57,867 bases of DNA from NCBI GenBank assembly GCA_934148995.1, contig CAKPDM010000011.1, positions 1 through 57,867 of the forward strand, read 5' to 3'. This DNA is from an uncultured Bacilli bacterium (lineage in GTDB: Bacteria; Bacillota_I; Bacilli_A; RF39; UBA660). Each line of letters begins with the position of its first letter. Position 1 is the first letter of the stretch. The position numbers and the translations under genes are program-made. Below, piece after piece: positions 8,927-17,512 of this stretch. The notes below the pieces were generated by a model. It saw nothing but the letters and a program-made list of their open reading frames with translations, did not search any database and had not been told where the DNA came from.

Positions 8927-10150
8927 TCAAGATATTTCAAAAATTAGGTCTAAATTGATATTGTCAATTTTTTTAATAGTGTAAAGCTTCATAAGAACAT
9001 CACCTGGTGCTATTTTATCCCCTATTTTTCTTTCAATATAGACACCTGCGTTATAATCAATTTTTTCGTCTTTAGTAGTTCTTAATGCTCCTAGTTGATA
9101 GGATAATTTTGCCACTTCTAAAGCATGTATTTTTTTAATAGTACCAGGTTTGTTTGCTCTTATAATAATTGGTTTTTCTTCTTCTTTTAGATTTTGTAAA
9201 TCACCATGTTGATAAGTTACAAATTCTTCGAATTTTTTATAGGCTTTACCACTTTCGATAGAGTTAATTGCTTCATCTTTGGCTTTTTCTAAGGAAATAT
9301 TCTTAGCAAGAGAAATTAATTTAGCTGCTATTAAAATACATTCATCATATAGAGCTTCTTTTTCTAAGCCTTTTAAGACTTTAATTGCTTCAATGACTTC
9401 TAATTTATTACCAATAGCTTTTCCTAGTGGCATAGACATATCAGAGTAGATAAGACTTACTTCTCTTTTATAGTGATTACCTATTTTAACTAGTAACTCA
9501 CCAAGCTTTTCAGCTTCTTCTTTCGTTTTTAGTAAGGCTCCTTCACCAACTTTCACATCTATAACAATTTTTTCGGCTCCTCCTGCTATTTTCTTACTCA
9601 TAATACTACTAGCAATTAAAGGAATACTCTCAGTCGTGGACGTTGCATCTCTTAAAGCATAAACTTTTTTATCAAGTAGAGTTAAATTTTTAGTTTGCGA
9701 GGTTATAACAAGTCCGATTTCTTTAGCTTGTTTTTCAATTTCTTCTGTTGTTAAAGATACTTTTAAATTAGGTATACTTTCTAATTTATCAATAGTACCT
9801 CCTGTAAAGCCTAAACCTCTACCACTCATTTTTATAAAAGGAATACCACAACTAGCAACGATGGGACCAACTACTAAAGTAGTTTTATCCCCTACACCAC
9901 CAGTCGAATGCTTATCAACTTTGACTCCTTCGATAAAAGATAAATCTAACATATCCCCACTATGTAAGAATAAATCAGTTACAATAAACGTTTCTTTATC
10001 AGTCATTCCATTAAGACAAATTGCCATTAAAAAGGCACTCATCTGGTAATCTTCTACTGTTCCATTTAAGTAACCAAGAAATATTTCTTCCAGTTCCTCT
10101 TTAGAGAGTTCTTCTTTATTTTTCTTCTTTTCAATAATTTCCTTTATCAT
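8927..10150 (-). CDS. pdp: Pyrimidine-nucleoside phosphorylase
   Basis: Cytosolic enzyme that splits uridine, thymidine or deoxyuridine with phosphate into base and (deoxy)ribose-1-phosphate. The family signature KHSTGGVGDKTTLVVGP near residue 80 and SGRGLGFTGGTIDKLES are present. The N-terminal helical dimerisation region and the C-terminal lobe (RANKPGTIKKI, IGDKIAPGDVLMKLYT) are both recognisable. At 407 aa it is slightly shorter than the usual 430-440. It may equally be called thymidine phosphorylase (deoA); sequence alone does not fix the preference. It is separated by about 50 nt from the surface-protein gene upstream of which it lies. Confidence 0.93.
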   Translation of the reverse strand: MIKEIIEKKKNKEELSKEELEEIFLGYLNGTVEDYQMSAFLMAICLNGMTDKETFIVTDLFLHSGDMLDLSFIEGVKVDKHSTGGVGDKTTLVVGPIVASCGIPFIKMSGRGLGFTGGTIDKLESIPNLKVSLTTEEIEKQAKEIGLVITSQTKNLTLLDKKVYALRDATSTTESIPLIASSIMSKKIAGGAEKIVIDVKVGEGALLKTKEEAEKLGELLVKIGNHYKREVSLIYSDMSMPLGKAIGNKLEVIEAIKVLKGLEKEALYDECILIAAKLISLAKNISLEKAKDEAINSIESGKAYKKFEEFVTYQHGDLQNLKEEEKPIIIRANKPGTIKKIHALEVAKLSYQLGALRTTKDEKIDYNAGVYIERKIGDKIAPGDVLMKLYTIKKIDNINLDLIFEIS

Positions 10151-10199
10151 TCTATCACCTATTATAATTATAGGTTTAGAAAAACTTTATCGTCAATTA

Positions 10200-10544
10200 C
10201 TAACTTAGTTTTTTTTCAATTAAAGAAGCACATCTTTTCGGATTAGTGATTAAAAATTCATAAGTTTTTTTATTATTACGAACTTCTTTAATAAATTCGA
10301 CTTCTTCTTTAGACATTTTAGTCTTTTCTTCTAAGACTTCTACAGTCTCTTCTCTTCCTAATAGATAATCAAGTCCAACATTAAAGACATCAGCAAGAGC
10401 TAGTAAAGTTTCAAGAGTAGGAACTCGTGCTGCATTTTCATAGCAACAAATACTAACTTTAGTAACGTTTATTAATTTTCCCAATTCTTCTTGTGTTAGA
10501 TTCTTTTCTAGTCTTAATTCTTTAATTCTTTTTGCCAATAGCAT
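10200..10544 (-). CDS. XRE-family transcriptional regulator
   Basis: Small DNA-binding regulator, 114 aa. A Cro/CI helix-turn-helix covers residues 4-62 (RIKELRLEKNLTQEELGKLI, then VTKVSICCYENAARVPTLETLLALADVFNVGLDYLLG). A C-terminal helical tail with Lys and Glu follows, probably for dimerisation. I use the ATG at 10542-10544 because TGAGGTGG lies about 5 nt before it; a GTG further out overlaps that site. It could regulate its neighbour pdp or act elsewhere; no operator is obvious. Confidence 0.85.
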   Translation of the reverse strand: MLLAKRIKELRLEKNLTQEELGKLINVTKVSICCYENAARVPTLETLLALADVFNVGLDYLLGREETVEVLEEKTKMSKEEVEFIKEVRNNKKTYEFLITNPKRCASLIEKKLS

Positions 10545-10651
10545 TCTTACCACCTCAAGTATTTATTATATACTAGTTAAAAAGAATTTTTCTTTCAAGT
10601 TTACAAATAATTAACTCTTCTTCACTTACAATATCTGGAAATTATCAATTA

Positions 10652-10999
10652 TTAAATATCAGTATTTTTGACATTTTCTATTTTTTTACTAGATAGAAAT
10701 GTTAATCTTTCTGCTACTACTTCTAATTGACTTCTTCTTCCGGCTTCTGTTTCAATCACTCGTGATTGCAAACGACCTTTAATACCAACGATATCGCCGG
10801 TATGGCAATACTCTTTAGCAATCGCTGCTTTTTCGTCCCATAAAATACAAGAAACAAAATCAGTTTCATACAAACCGTCCATATTCTTAAAACTTCTTGG
10901 AACAGCTAGAGTTAAATTACCAATCTTTTTGCCAGTCTCGGTCTTGTTAATTCTGATTTCATTAGCAAGTCTACCGACTAAAACTAGTTCATTAAGCAT
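10652..10999 (-). CDS. ssb: Single-stranded DNA-binding protein
   Basis: Binds single-stranded DNA during replication, repair or competence. It is 115 aa with one OB fold: LNELVLVGRLANEIRINKT, an FVSCILWDEKAA strand with the conserved Trp, GDIVGIKGRLQSR and a final LEVVAERLTFLSS. It lacks the long acidic tail with the DDDIPF tip that recruits partners, so it resembles the short SsbB/YwpH type rather than the main SsbA. The ribosome site is a perfect AGGAGG. Upstream lies a structured repeat (11049-11154). Confidence 0.88.
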   Translation of the reverse strand: MLNELVLVGRLANEIRINKTETGKKIGNLTLAVPRSFKNMDGLYETDFVSCILWDEKAAIAKEYCHTGDIVGIKGRLQSRVIETEAGRRSQLEVVAERLTFLSSKKIENVKNTDI

Positions 11000-11048
11000 A
11001 TGACTCCTCCTTTCTTGACTGGTACTCTAACATAAGTGAAAAGTAAAA

Positions 11049-11154
11049 TGCAAACAGGGAATTTTGCATTTTCAGCCCTATTTTTGGCCGAATTTAGCGT
11101 TTTCAGTAGCTGAATTTGCAAAATTCAGGAAAATTTATGCCTGAAAATGCAAAA
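11049..11154. repeat. Structured intergenic repeat, copy 1
   Basis: Intergenic block between ssb and sufB. It has TTTTGCATTTTCAG at 11062-11075 and its exact reverse complement at 11141-11154, enclosing a near-palindrome CTGAATTT-GCA-AAATTCAG at 11110-11128. It shares the 16-mer GGAATTTTGCATTTTC (11058-11073) and the 15-mer CTGAATTTGCAAAAT (11110-11124) with a second intergenic block at 22089-22195. Confidence 0.7.
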
Positions 11155-11174
11155 AAGGGAAATCTTAAAAAAAT

Positions 11175-12485
11175 TTAAAGATTTCTCTTAATTAACTGAT
11201 TTAGTTCTACGGCATATTCCATTGGTAGTTCTTCTCTGAACTCTTCTAAGAAACCTAGAACTATTAATTCTTCACATTTTTCCTTTGGAATACCCTTACT
11301 CATTAGATAAAATAAGTTATCATCACTTATTTTGGAAACAGTTGCTTCATGTTCTAACACTGATTCGTTATTTTCTAAAATATTAGTAGGAATCGTATCA
11401 CTCTTACTCAACTCATCAAGTATTAAAGTATCACATTTAATCATAGCATCAGAATTAAGAGCATCTTTTCCAATTCTAACTTTTCCGCGATAAGTAGCAT
11501 TTCCACCATTTCTAGCAATACTCTTAGAAATGATATTACTCCTAGTATTTTTTCCTAGATGAATCATTCTTGCTCCCGTATCTTGGTCTTGATTAGAACT
11601 TGCTAGAGAAATAGTAACACATGTTCCTTTGCTATTATCTCCTTTTAAAACACAACAAGGATATTTCATTGTAAGTTTACTACCAATATTACCATCAATC
11701 CATTCCATTGTTCCATTAGTATCAACTAAAGCTCTTTTAGTAACTAAGTTATAAACATTAGGAGCCCAGTTTTGAATAGTGGTATAACGGCACTTACTAT
11801 TTTTTCCAACATAAATTTCCACTACTGCAGCATGAAGGGAATCTTCACTATAAGTAGGAGCAGTACAGCCTTCAATATAGTGTAAATCACTATCATCATC
11901 AACGATAATTAGAGTTCGCTCAAACTGTCCCATATTCTTACTGTTGATACGAAAATAACTCTGAAGTGGTCTATCTAGTTTAGTATGTGGAGGAATATAG
12001 ATGAAACTTCCACCAGAAAATACACTACTATTTAAAGCGGCATATTTATTTTCTTTATAAGAAACAATTTTACCAAAATACTTTTCAGCAATATCTTTAT
12101 GATTTTTTAAAGCATCTTCAATAGAAGTAAAGATAATATTTTTAGATTCTAACTCATCTAACATTTTATGATAAATAACTTCACTTTCATACTGAACACC
12201 CATACCACCCATATGTTGTTCACTCTCAAGAACACCTAAGTTTTCAAGTTCTTCTTTGACTGGTTTTAACACTTGATTCCAATCATTTCTTAAAGTATCG
12301 TCTTGTGATTTATAATAAGTTATTTTATCAAAATCAAGTTTAAAGTCTGGTCCAAATGGAAGTTTATCACTCATGTTTTCAAACTGTTCAAAGGCTTTTA
12401 AACGATATCCTCTTACCCAATCATCTTCTCCTTTATAATTAGAGATAGTGACAATATTATTTTTAGATAAACCTTTTACTTCCAT
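11175..12485 (-). CDS. sufB: Fe-S cluster scaffold SufB
   Basis: Core scaffold subunit of the SUF iron-sulphur assembly complex, working with SufC and SufD in the cytosol. Its 436 aa are close to the family length (about 465). Recognisable parts are HMGGMGVQYESEVIYH, FSGGSFIYIPPHTKLDRPLQSYFRIN, the beta-helix core with DLHYIEGCTAP, RMIHLGKNTRSNIISKSIARNGG and the C-terminal HEATVSKISDDNLFYLMSKG. The start has AAGGTG just upstream and overlaps the 3' end of the preceding gene by 10 nt. It is the last gene of the leftward suf operon. Confidence 0.96.
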   Translation of the reverse strand: MEVKGLSKNNIVTISNYKGEDDWVRGYRLKAFEQFENMSDKLPFGPDFKLDFDKITYYKSQDDTLRNDWNQVLKPVKEELENLGVLESEQHMGGMGVQYESEVIYHKMLDELESKNIIFTSIEDALKNHKDIAEKYFGKIVSYKENKYAALNSSVFSGGSFIYIPPHTKLDRPLQSYFRINSKNMGQFERTLIIVDDDSDLHYIEGCTAPTYSEDSLHAAVVEIYVGKNSKCRYTTIQNWAPNVYNLVTKRALVDTNGTMEWIDGNIGSKLTMKYPCCVLKGDNSKGTCVTISLASSNQDQDTGARMIHLGKNTRSNIISKSIARNGGNATYRGKVRIGKDALNSDAMIKCDTLILDELSKSDTIPTNILENNESVLEHEATVSKISDDNLFYLMSKGIPKEKCEELIVLGFLEEFREELPMEYAVELNQLIKRNL

Positions 12486-12982
12486 TTTACCAACACCTTT
12501 TCTCTATTAATTGATTGATCCATAGCTGTTCTTTGATACATATCATTTTTAATTATTTTTAACATTGCTAGTGGATTTTCTCCTTTTAAAAGGCGACGCT
12601 TAGCAATACTTATTCTATCTTTGAAATAATAATCACTCCATAGAATAGCATTTTCTACTTCCCTTAATGAGACATTTGCAACATCTTGTGGAAAAAATGG
12701 TTTTGAACCTACTAATAGATAACATAATCCACTTTGTTCCGTCGTACTATCACTTACTAAACGTACCTTAGTACCATATTCTTCACCAGATGCTAACTGA
12801 TTAGAATAAGGAACTCTTTCATAAGTCGGATGTTCTTCACCAGTTACAATATTATAAAAAAATTGATTTTCTTTATAAATGACAATATAGGAAAGTGGAG
12901 CCATATATTCTACTCCTTTATCTTTATCACATCTTTTTAATTCTGCTAAATATAACTTACTAGTATCGATTTGTTTTTTCAT
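12476..12982 (-). CDS. Unknown protein inside the suf operon
   Basis: Protein of 168 aa that I do not recognise. It starts at the ATG at 12980-12982 (MKKQIDTSKLYLAELK), preceded by TTGGAGAG; the sufU stop overlaps this start (TAATG). It is mixed alpha/beta and soluble, with no Cys cluster, so it is not obviously a Fe-S carrier. Segments include PLSYIVIYKENQFFYNIVTGEEHPTYERVPY and a basic helix (DRISIAKRRLLKGENPLAMLK). Tight coupling on both sides (1-nt and 10-nt overlaps) ties it to Fe-S assembly by position. B. subtilis sufCDSUB has no such gene. Confidence 0.8.
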   Translation of the reverse strand: MKKQIDTSKLYLAELKRCDKDKGVEYMAPLSYIVIYKENQFFYNIVTGEEHPTYERVPYSNQLASGEEYGTKVRLVSDSTTEQSGLCYLLVGSKPFFPQDVANVSLREVENAILWSDYYFKDRISIAKRRLLKGENPLAMLKIIKNDMYQRTAMDQSINREKVLVKWK

Positions 12983-13407
12983 TATAATCTCTCCAATATT
13001 TTTTCGATAGTGTCTTTTGGTAATAGTGCACATTTTTTTCTATTAGGTTGCATTGCAACAGAGTCATAGATAACTAAGTCTTCAAGTAGTTCTTTATCAT
13101 ATTCTTCCTCGTTAATCATCTTTTGATAATTTTCCAATATTTTTCTTACTTCTTCCACATTTTTTCCTTCTATCCTTTGTAAGAATAAGGATGTGGCAGA
13201 AGTAGAAATTGCACAAGCTTCACCATCAAAATTAGCTTCTTTTATTTTACCATCTTCTATTTTTAATTCGATATCAATATTATCAATACAACTTTCATTA
13301 TTGGTGTTAGCTACTAAATAACCAGCTTCTTTTTTAAGTCCCTTATGATAAGGATGTTCATAATTTTCTACAATCATTTCTCTTCTTAATTCTTGATCTA
13401 TTTCCAT
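12982..13407 (-). CDS. sufU: Fe-S assembly sulphur acceptor SufU
   Basis: Zinc-containing sulphurtransferase that receives persulphide from SufS. At 141 aa it has the SufU/IscU-like fold with three conserved Cys: SCIDNI (with the zinc-ligand Asp), GEACAIS and KKCALLP. The SufU-type insertion between the second and third Cys is present. The start at 13405-13407 follows AGGTG by 6 nt; a GTG at 13416 overlaps that site. It lies directly behind sufS and overlaps the next gene start by one base. Confidence 0.95.
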   Translation of the reverse strand: MEIDQELRREMIVENYEHPYHKGLKKEAGYLVANTNNESCIDNIDIELKIEDGKIKEANFDGEACAISTSATSLFLQRIEGKNVEEVRKILENYQKMINEEEYDKELLEDLVIYDSVAMQPNRKKCALLPKDTIEKILERL

Positions 13408-13416
13408 ATTTTTCAC

Positions 13417-14613
13417 CTACAATACTATTTTATATAAGTCTTCACTATTTTTTAAGGCTTCAATTAATTTATCAATTTCTTCTTTTGTGTTATAAAAATA
13501 TAAACTTACACGACAAGTGTTTTTAATATTAATTTCTTCTTTTAATACTTTAGCACAGTGGTTACCGGCTCTTACACAGATGTTATAATGGTCAAGATAT
13601 AAAGCCGTATCTTGACTAAATATACCTGATAAGTTGAAAGCAGTCATTCCACCTTTACTAGTTGTATTATAAAGAATAACTTTATCTATTTCTTGTAATC
13701 TTTTGATTAAATATTTTTTTAATTCTAATTCATATTTTTCGATATTTTCCATGCCAATTGTTTCAAGATAATCAATTGCTGCACCTAGACCAATCACTTC
13801 AGCAATTGGGGGAGTACCTGCTTCTAATCTTGTAGGAACACTTTTAAATTCCATATTGCCATCACTATCAAAAGATTGGTTCATGCCACCACCATATTCG
13901 ATAGGTCGCATTGCTTCTAAATATTCTTTTTTAGCATATAAGACACCTACTCCTGTTGGTCCTAACATCTTATGAGCAGAAAAAGTTAGAAAATCAATGT
14001 TATCTTTTAAAACATCCGTCTTTTGATGAGGAACACTTTGTGCACCATCTACAACAAATAAAATATTTTTATCATGACATAACTTACCTATTTTGTTAAT
14101 ATCACGAACATCACCTATAACATTAGTAACAGCTGCTAGTGAGATAACTTTTGTCTTATTAGTTACATATTTTTCTAAAGTATCATATTCTAATTCGTGA
14201 GTTTCTGATAAAGGAACAAAAACAACTTTTATACTTTTTCTTCTAGCAAGAATTAACCAGGGAAGCACTGCTGAAGCATGCTCTGCTTTACTAATTATAA
14301 CTTCATCTCCTGCTGATAAATAGTCTTCCATAAAACCAAAGACAACTTTATTTAAAGAATCAGTTGCTCCCATTGTAAAAACTATTTCATCTTCACTACG
14401 AGCATTGATAAAGTTTTTAACTTTAGTTCTAACCAGTTCATATTCATCGCTAGCTTTTAGACTTATCTTGTAATCACCACGATGAATATTAGCAGGATAG
14501 TTATAGTAATAATCATTCATCTTTTCAATAACGCTTTTAGGTTTTAATGTAGTAGCGCCATTATCAAAATAAATTATTCCTGTGTTTAGAATAGGAAAGT
14601 CTTCTCTATTCAT
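13417..14613 (-). CDS. sufS: Cysteine desulfurase SufS
   Basis: PLP enzyme that takes sulphur from cysteine and passes persulphide to SufU. It is 398 aa. The PLP lysine is in FLTFSAHKMLGPTGVGVLY, the active-site Cys is in CVRAGNHCAKVL (usual RAGHHCA), and the cofactor-binding VDGAQSVPH precedes them. The start has a perfect AGGAGGTG site. It is the third gene of the operon. Confidence 0.96.
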   Translation of the reverse strand: MNREDFPILNTGIIYFDNGATTLKPKSVIEKMNDYYYNYPANIHRGDYKISLKASDEYELVRTKVKNFINARSEDEIVFTMGATDSLNKVVFGFMEDYLSAGDEVIISKAEHASAVLPWLILARRKSIKVVFVPLSETHELEYDTLEKYVTNKTKVISLAAVTNVIGDVRDINKIGKLCHDKNILFVVDGAQSVPHQKTDVLKDNIDFLTFSAHKMLGPTGVGVLYAKKEYLEAMRPIEYGGGMNQSFDSDGNMEFKSVPTRLEAGTPPIAEVIGLGAAIDYLETIGMENIEKYELELKKYLIKRLQEIDKVILYNTTSKGGMTAFNLSGIFSQDTALYLDHYNICVRAGNHCAKVLKEEINIKNTCRVSLYFYNTKEEIDKLIEALKNSEDLYKIVL

Positions 14614-14627
14614 AAATAAAACACCTC

Positions 14628-15278
14628 CTAACTAATTATGTTTTTAATATTAGTATTTATTAATTCAATATAATCAGCACTAGTTGCATCATTTAATAAA
14701 AATGATTGTAATAGTAATCTATTACTTTCCTTAGTACCTATTCCTTTAGTATTTAAGTAGAAGAGAATATCACTAGGAAAAGGTCCAATATAAGCAGAAT
14801 GATTTGCTACTACATCAAATTCATCAATATAAAGATTGGGATTTATCTGTGCTTTTGCTAAATCAAAAGGATGAATCATACTATCTTGATTACAAGTACA
14901 ATTTTTTATTCCTTTAGGGATAACTCCATCGATATTGAAGGTTAATTCGCCGTTTTTATAACTTACGCCATGACAGATAATATTACTCTTTGTGTTACTA
15001 TCATCATGATAAATGACAACGTTATTTAATACTTTCGTTGAAGTAATTGAACTTAAACAAAGGTTTATTTCTCCTTCATTTAGTAAATGTACTTCTATTT
15101 TGGCTGATAAGTTGTTTATTAGAAAATAACAATTAACTTTAGCTTTAACTAGTAATTTACAAGTGACATTTTCTTTAATGTTAAAATAAACCGTTCTATC
15201 ACTATTAAATATATAACTACAATCACTAGTAATATCTATATATTCTTTTTCATCCTGTAATATTTTATTCTCTAGCAT
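14628..15278 (-). CDS. sufD: Fe-S assembly protein SufD, short form
   Basis: SufB paralogue that completes the SufBC2D scaffold. At about 216 aa it is roughly half the usual length (about 430), keeping mainly the beta-helix core and the C-terminal SufB/D signature (IHPFDLAKAQINPNLYIDEFDVVANHSAYIGPF). The segment RLLLQSFLLNDA matches the family end. The start at 15276-15278 lies inside the end of sufC. Short SufD proteins occur in some reduced low-GC lineages, so this could be a functional minimal form; the full-length N-terminal helical domain is absent and no remnant of it is seen. Confidence 0.85.
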   Translation of the reverse strand: MLENKILQDEKEYIDITSDCSYIFNSDRTVYFNIKENVTCKLLVKAKVNCYFLINNLSAKIEVHLLNEGEINLCLSSITSTKVLNNVVIYHDDSNTKSNIICHGVSYKNGELTFNIDGVIPKGIKNCTCNQDSMIHPFDLAKAQINPNLYIDEFDVVANHSAYIGPFPSDILFYLNTKGIGTKESNRLLLQSFLLNDATSADYIELINTNIKNIIS

Positions 15279-16029
15279 TTGTATCACTCATTTCATTTTC
15301 CCTAAGATAACCATTATTTTCTATTTCTTTTGCAAATTCAAATGGTCCAGTCTTTACTATTTTTCCATCTAACATTTCGTGAACATAATCTGGGTGAATT
15401 AATGATAAGATTCTGCTATAGTGAGTTATGATTAAGATAGCAGTATCAGGGTTTTCTTCTTTATATTTATTAATACTTTCACAAACAATCTTTAAACTAT
15501 CAACGTCTAGTCCACTATCTAATTCATCTAAAAGAATTAGTTTTGGTTTTAATATCTTTAGTTGTAAGACTTCATTTTTTTTCTTTTCTCCACCAGAAAA
15601 TCCTTGATTTACAAAGCGATGAATCATTTCTTTATCCATTTTTAATTCTTCTGTTTCTTTATTTAAATCTTTAATAAATGTATAAAGATTAAGTCTTTCT
15701 CCACTTCTTTCGGTAAGAGCTGTTCTAAGTACTTCTCTATTAGTAACTCCAATGATAGTTTTAGGGTCTTGCATTACATAGTATATACCACTTCTTGCAA
15801 TATAATCGGTTGTTTTATCAAGCATTTCTTCACCGTTAAATTTGATACTTCCCGAATTCACAAGATATTTTTTATCACCCATTATTACTTTGGCAAGAGT
15901 ACTTTTTCCCACACCATTCGGACCCATTATAGCGTGAATTTCTCCTTCTTTGATATCAAGAGAAAAATCTTTTAATACCTTCTTACCACTTTCTTTTACA
16001 TCTACTACTAATTTTTCTATTTCTAACAC
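15265..16029 (-). CDS. sufC: Fe-S assembly ATPase SufC
   Basis: ABC-type ATPase that powers the SUF scaffold. It is about 254 aa with Walker A GPNGVGKSTLAKVIMG, the SufC-specific signature FSGGEKKKNEVLQ, Walker B LILLDELDSGLDVDSL and the switch His in LIITHYSR. The start is taken as the GTG at 16027-16029 about 8 nt after AAAGGTG; a further GTG at 16038 is inside that site. It is the first gene of the suf operon, with a candidate promoter at 16059-16087. Confidence 0.95.
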   Translation of the reverse strand: MLEIEKLVVDVKESGKKVLKDFSLDIKEGEIHAIMGPNGVGKSTLAKVIMGDKKYLVNSGSIKFNGEEMLDKTTDYIARSGIYYVMQDPKTIIGVTNREVLRTALTERSGERLNLYTFIKDLNKETEELKMDKEMIHRFVNQGFSGGEKKKNEVLQLKILKPKLILLDELDSGLDVDSLKIVCESINKYKEENPDTAILIITHYSRILSLIHPDYVHEMLDGKIVKTGPFEFAKEIENNGYLRENEMSDTNARE

Positions 16030-16058
16030 ACAAATCACCTTTCTTTCTTGGCGTTTTT

Positions 16059-16087
16059 ATTATAGCATTATTTTTATATTTTGCATA
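16059..16087 (-). promoter_or_regulatory. Candidate suf promoter
   Basis: TATAAT (complement at 16059-16064) with a weak -35 (TATGCA, 16082-16087) 17 nt upstream, 30 nt before the sufC start. Confidence 0.5.
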
Positions 16088-16141
16088 ACATATTGCCAAA
16101 ATTAGCTAAAAAAAGTACAATTATTTAAAGGGAGTGATAAC

Positions 16142-16672
16142 GTGAATGAAGAAAAATTAATTATAAGGAAAGTTAACAGAAATGATGGCTATGAATGGAT
16201 AAAATTAGTTAATAAGGTATGGAGAGAAGCTTATAAACATATCTTTCCGGAAGAAGTTTTTATAGAAAAGGAAAAGAATGTAGATAAAAAATTAACAACG
16301 TTTTCTGAAAGAATAAAAAATGATGATCAAAATATCGCATATGTAGCCGAAGTTAATGGTAAAATAATTGGAATTATGTGTGGGAGCATAAATTCTAAGT
16401 ATGAACATTTTGAAAGCGAATATGCTGACTTGAATGCAATATATATTGATCCTAAGTACCAGGGAAAAGGAATTGGATCATCGTTAAAAAATATTTTTGA
16501 AAGCTGGGCGAAAGAAAATGGTGCTACTAAATATATTATTGGTGTTTTAAGGGATAATGAAAAAGCAAGAAAAATATACGAATCATGGGGTGGAAAATTA
16601 GCAGATTATGATTCGGATTTTATCAAGCTTGACGTAAGATATACTGAAGTATTTTATTTATATGATCTATAA
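16142..16672 (+). CDS. GNAT N-acetyltransferase
   Basis: GNAT-fold acetyltransferase of 176 aa using acetyl-CoA. Motif A is seen in LNAIYIDPKYQGKGIGSSLKN, and motif B-like GVLRDNEKARKIYESWGGKL follows. The substrate cannot be told. The start is GTG with GGGAGTG upstream. It is divergent from the suf operon and may be co-transcribed with the HIT gene 18 nt downstream. Confidence 0.88.
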   Translation: MNEEKLIIRKVNRNDGYEWIKLVNKVWREAYKHIFPEEVFIEKEKNVDKKLTTFSERIKNDDQNIAYVAEVNGKIIGIMCGSINSKYEHFESEYADLNAIYIDPKYQGKGIGSSLKNIFESWAKENGATKYIIGVLRDNEKARKIYESWGGKLADYDSDFIKLDVRYTEVFYLYDL

Positions 16673-16690
16673 AAGGAAAGGAAGTAATTA

Positions 16691-17080
16691 ATGATGAATG
16701 ATTGTTTATTTTGCAAAATAGTTAAAGGAGAAATTCCTTCTTATACTGTATATGAAGATGAAAAAGTTAAAGTATTTCTTGATATAAATCCTAATAATGA
16801 TGGACATTTATTAGTAATTCCAAAGAAACATAAAGCTAATCTTTATGAGATGGATGATGAAACTTTACTTTATATGCTAAATGTTATTAGAACTAAATTT
16901 GCTACTTTATTAAAAGATAAGTTAGCAATTGATGGACTTACTATTTCTCAGAATAATGACTATGGACAAGAAGTAAAACATTTCCATATTCACGTTATTC
17001 CAAGATATAAAAATGATAAATTTCCACTTAAATCTGATTGTTCTAATGTCGAAGAAATCTATCATAAGTTAGTTGATTAA
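16691..17080 (+). CDS. hit: HIT family nucleotide hydrolase
   Basis: Histidine-triad protein of 129 aa that hydrolyses nucleotide phosphoramidates or similar substrates. The N-terminal zinc-type motif CLFCKIVKGEIPS and the triad HFHIHVIPRY are intact. Bacterial HIT proteins of this size are often called Hit or HinT. A terminator hairpin follows at 17101. Confidence 0.93.
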   Translation: MMNDCLFCKIVKGEIPSYTVYEDEKVKVFLDINPNNDGHLLVIPKKHKANLYEMDDETLLYMLNVIRTKFATLLKDKLAIDGLTISQNNDYGQEVKHFHIHVIPRYKNDKFPLKSDCSNVEEIYHKLVD

Positions 17081-17100
17081 TACTTTTATATATCAAATGG

Positions 17101-17128
17101 GGAGTGTTTTTACAAGAACTCCTTTTTA
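17101..17128 (+). terminator. Intrinsic terminator after the HIT gene
   Basis: GGAGT (17101-17105) pairs with ACTCC (17118-17122), followed by a run of five T. Confidence 0.6.
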
Positions 17129-17357
17129 TTTGTAATTATTTTATCTTTGAAAGAGTATGTATTTTGTATATTTGATGTTTTTATAGATGCTTTTAAATGA
17201 AAATACACTTTCTCTTTATTCTTAGCTTCACTCAACATGAGTAAATTGTTTATTAAAGATAATTAGGTCACCAGTGGTGCGCATTTTTTTATCTTTATAG
17301 ATGTTATAAAATTTTAGTATAGCTAAAGTATCAACATAATTTTTTATATCAATTTAT

Positions 17358-17394
17358 TTTTTCAAGGAAAAACACCATACTTTTCCTTGAAAAA
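17358..17394. terminator. Strong symmetrical hairpin in a gene-free stretch
   Basis: Perfect 14-bp arms TTTTTCAAGGAAAA (17358-17371) and TTTTCCTTGAAAAA (17381-17394) with a 9-nt loop. It could terminate transcription from either side. The remaining 17129-17512 sequence is AT-rich with no credible gene; a small CACCAGTGGTG dyad near 17270 precedes a T run. Confidence 0.55.
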
Positions 17395-17512
17395 ATCAAG
17401 AAAAATATTTAATATTACTTACTACTTAACATCAGCTAACTTATAATGTATTTAAAAGGTCTTGAAAATAGTTTTTAGCTAAATAATCATTTTTTAGGAT
17501 ATCTCGTATTAA

